Shown: in pieces, positions 63,971 through 64,000 of the stretch
Layout: each line of letters begins with the position of its first letter
Position numbering within the stretch: the first letter of the stretch is position 1
Origin: Acholoe squamosa
Lineage: Eukaryota > Annelida > Polychaeta > Phyllodocida > Polynoidae
Assembly (NCBI GenBank): GCA_949317995.1
Contig: OX439036.1
Location: forward strand, 103,895,891-103,959,890
Length of the DNA: 64,000 nt
Reading direction: 5' to 3'
Notes under the pieces: model-generated
What the model was told of the DNA's origin: nothing
Seen by the model: the letters and a program-made list of their open reading frames with translations, nothing else
The model's database searches: none
Made by a program: the position numbers and the translations under genes

Positions 63971-64000
63971 TAAGTGTGTTTGTCCCTTTGGCCTTTCTTA

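Overview
The window is intron-rich animal genomic DNA crowded with transposons, most likely from a marine invertebrate. The evidence is spliced genes with GT-AG introns, a mitochondrial TMBIM5/GHITM gene with phase-consistent exons, a Reeler-domain gene, Helitron, Ty3/gypsy, LINE and SINE copies, and many short TA- or TTA-flanked inverted-repeat elements. Phylum cannot be fixed from sequence alone; an invertebrate deuterostome or lophotrochozoan fits.

Layout. 1-2,326: non-coding, with short degenerate repeats. 2,327-10,386 (minus): a Helitron-type element encoding, in transcript order, a NADAR (YbiA-like) domain exon, an 1,848-aa Rep/helicase/OTU protein, a CCCH-finger TatD-like hydrolase with one frameshift, and an acidic coiled-coil ORF. 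10,560-13,470: segmental duplication, a 185-bp palindrome and a 192-bp tandem array. 13,620-13,890: a possible leader exon for the Helitron transcripts. 14,475-17,231: non-autonomous DNA elements and a solo LTR. 17,552-23,136 (plus): GHITM in seven coding exons, with introns full of MITEs. 24,036-25,003: two adjoining minisatellites. 25,369-28,879: nested inverted-repeat elements. 30,677-33,837 (minus): a six-exon gene for a 433-aa basic, helical, possibly stathmin-related protein. 37,506-42,524 (minus): a young Ty3/gypsy retrotransposon. 43,204-44,540: a foldback element. 48,162-50,051: a three-layer transposon nest. 50,135-60,413 (minus): a Reeler-domain membrane or secreted protein in at least five exons, with a dead LINE, two SINEs and several MITEs in its introns. 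61,909-63,970: three more inverted-repeat elements.

The most unusual unit is the Helitron cassette. It joins rolling-circle replication (HUH Rep plus PIF1-type helicase) with an OTU peptidase, a NADAR domain that in known families acts on ADP-ribose-type substrates, and a TatD nuclease with a CCCH finger. An 88-bp tandem duplication at the NADAR exon has produced two splice donors. The distal donor fuses NADAR in frame to the Rep/helicase protein; the proximal one gives a stand-alone NADAR protein. These gene structures were read by eye from splice signals and phase; transcripts would confirm them.
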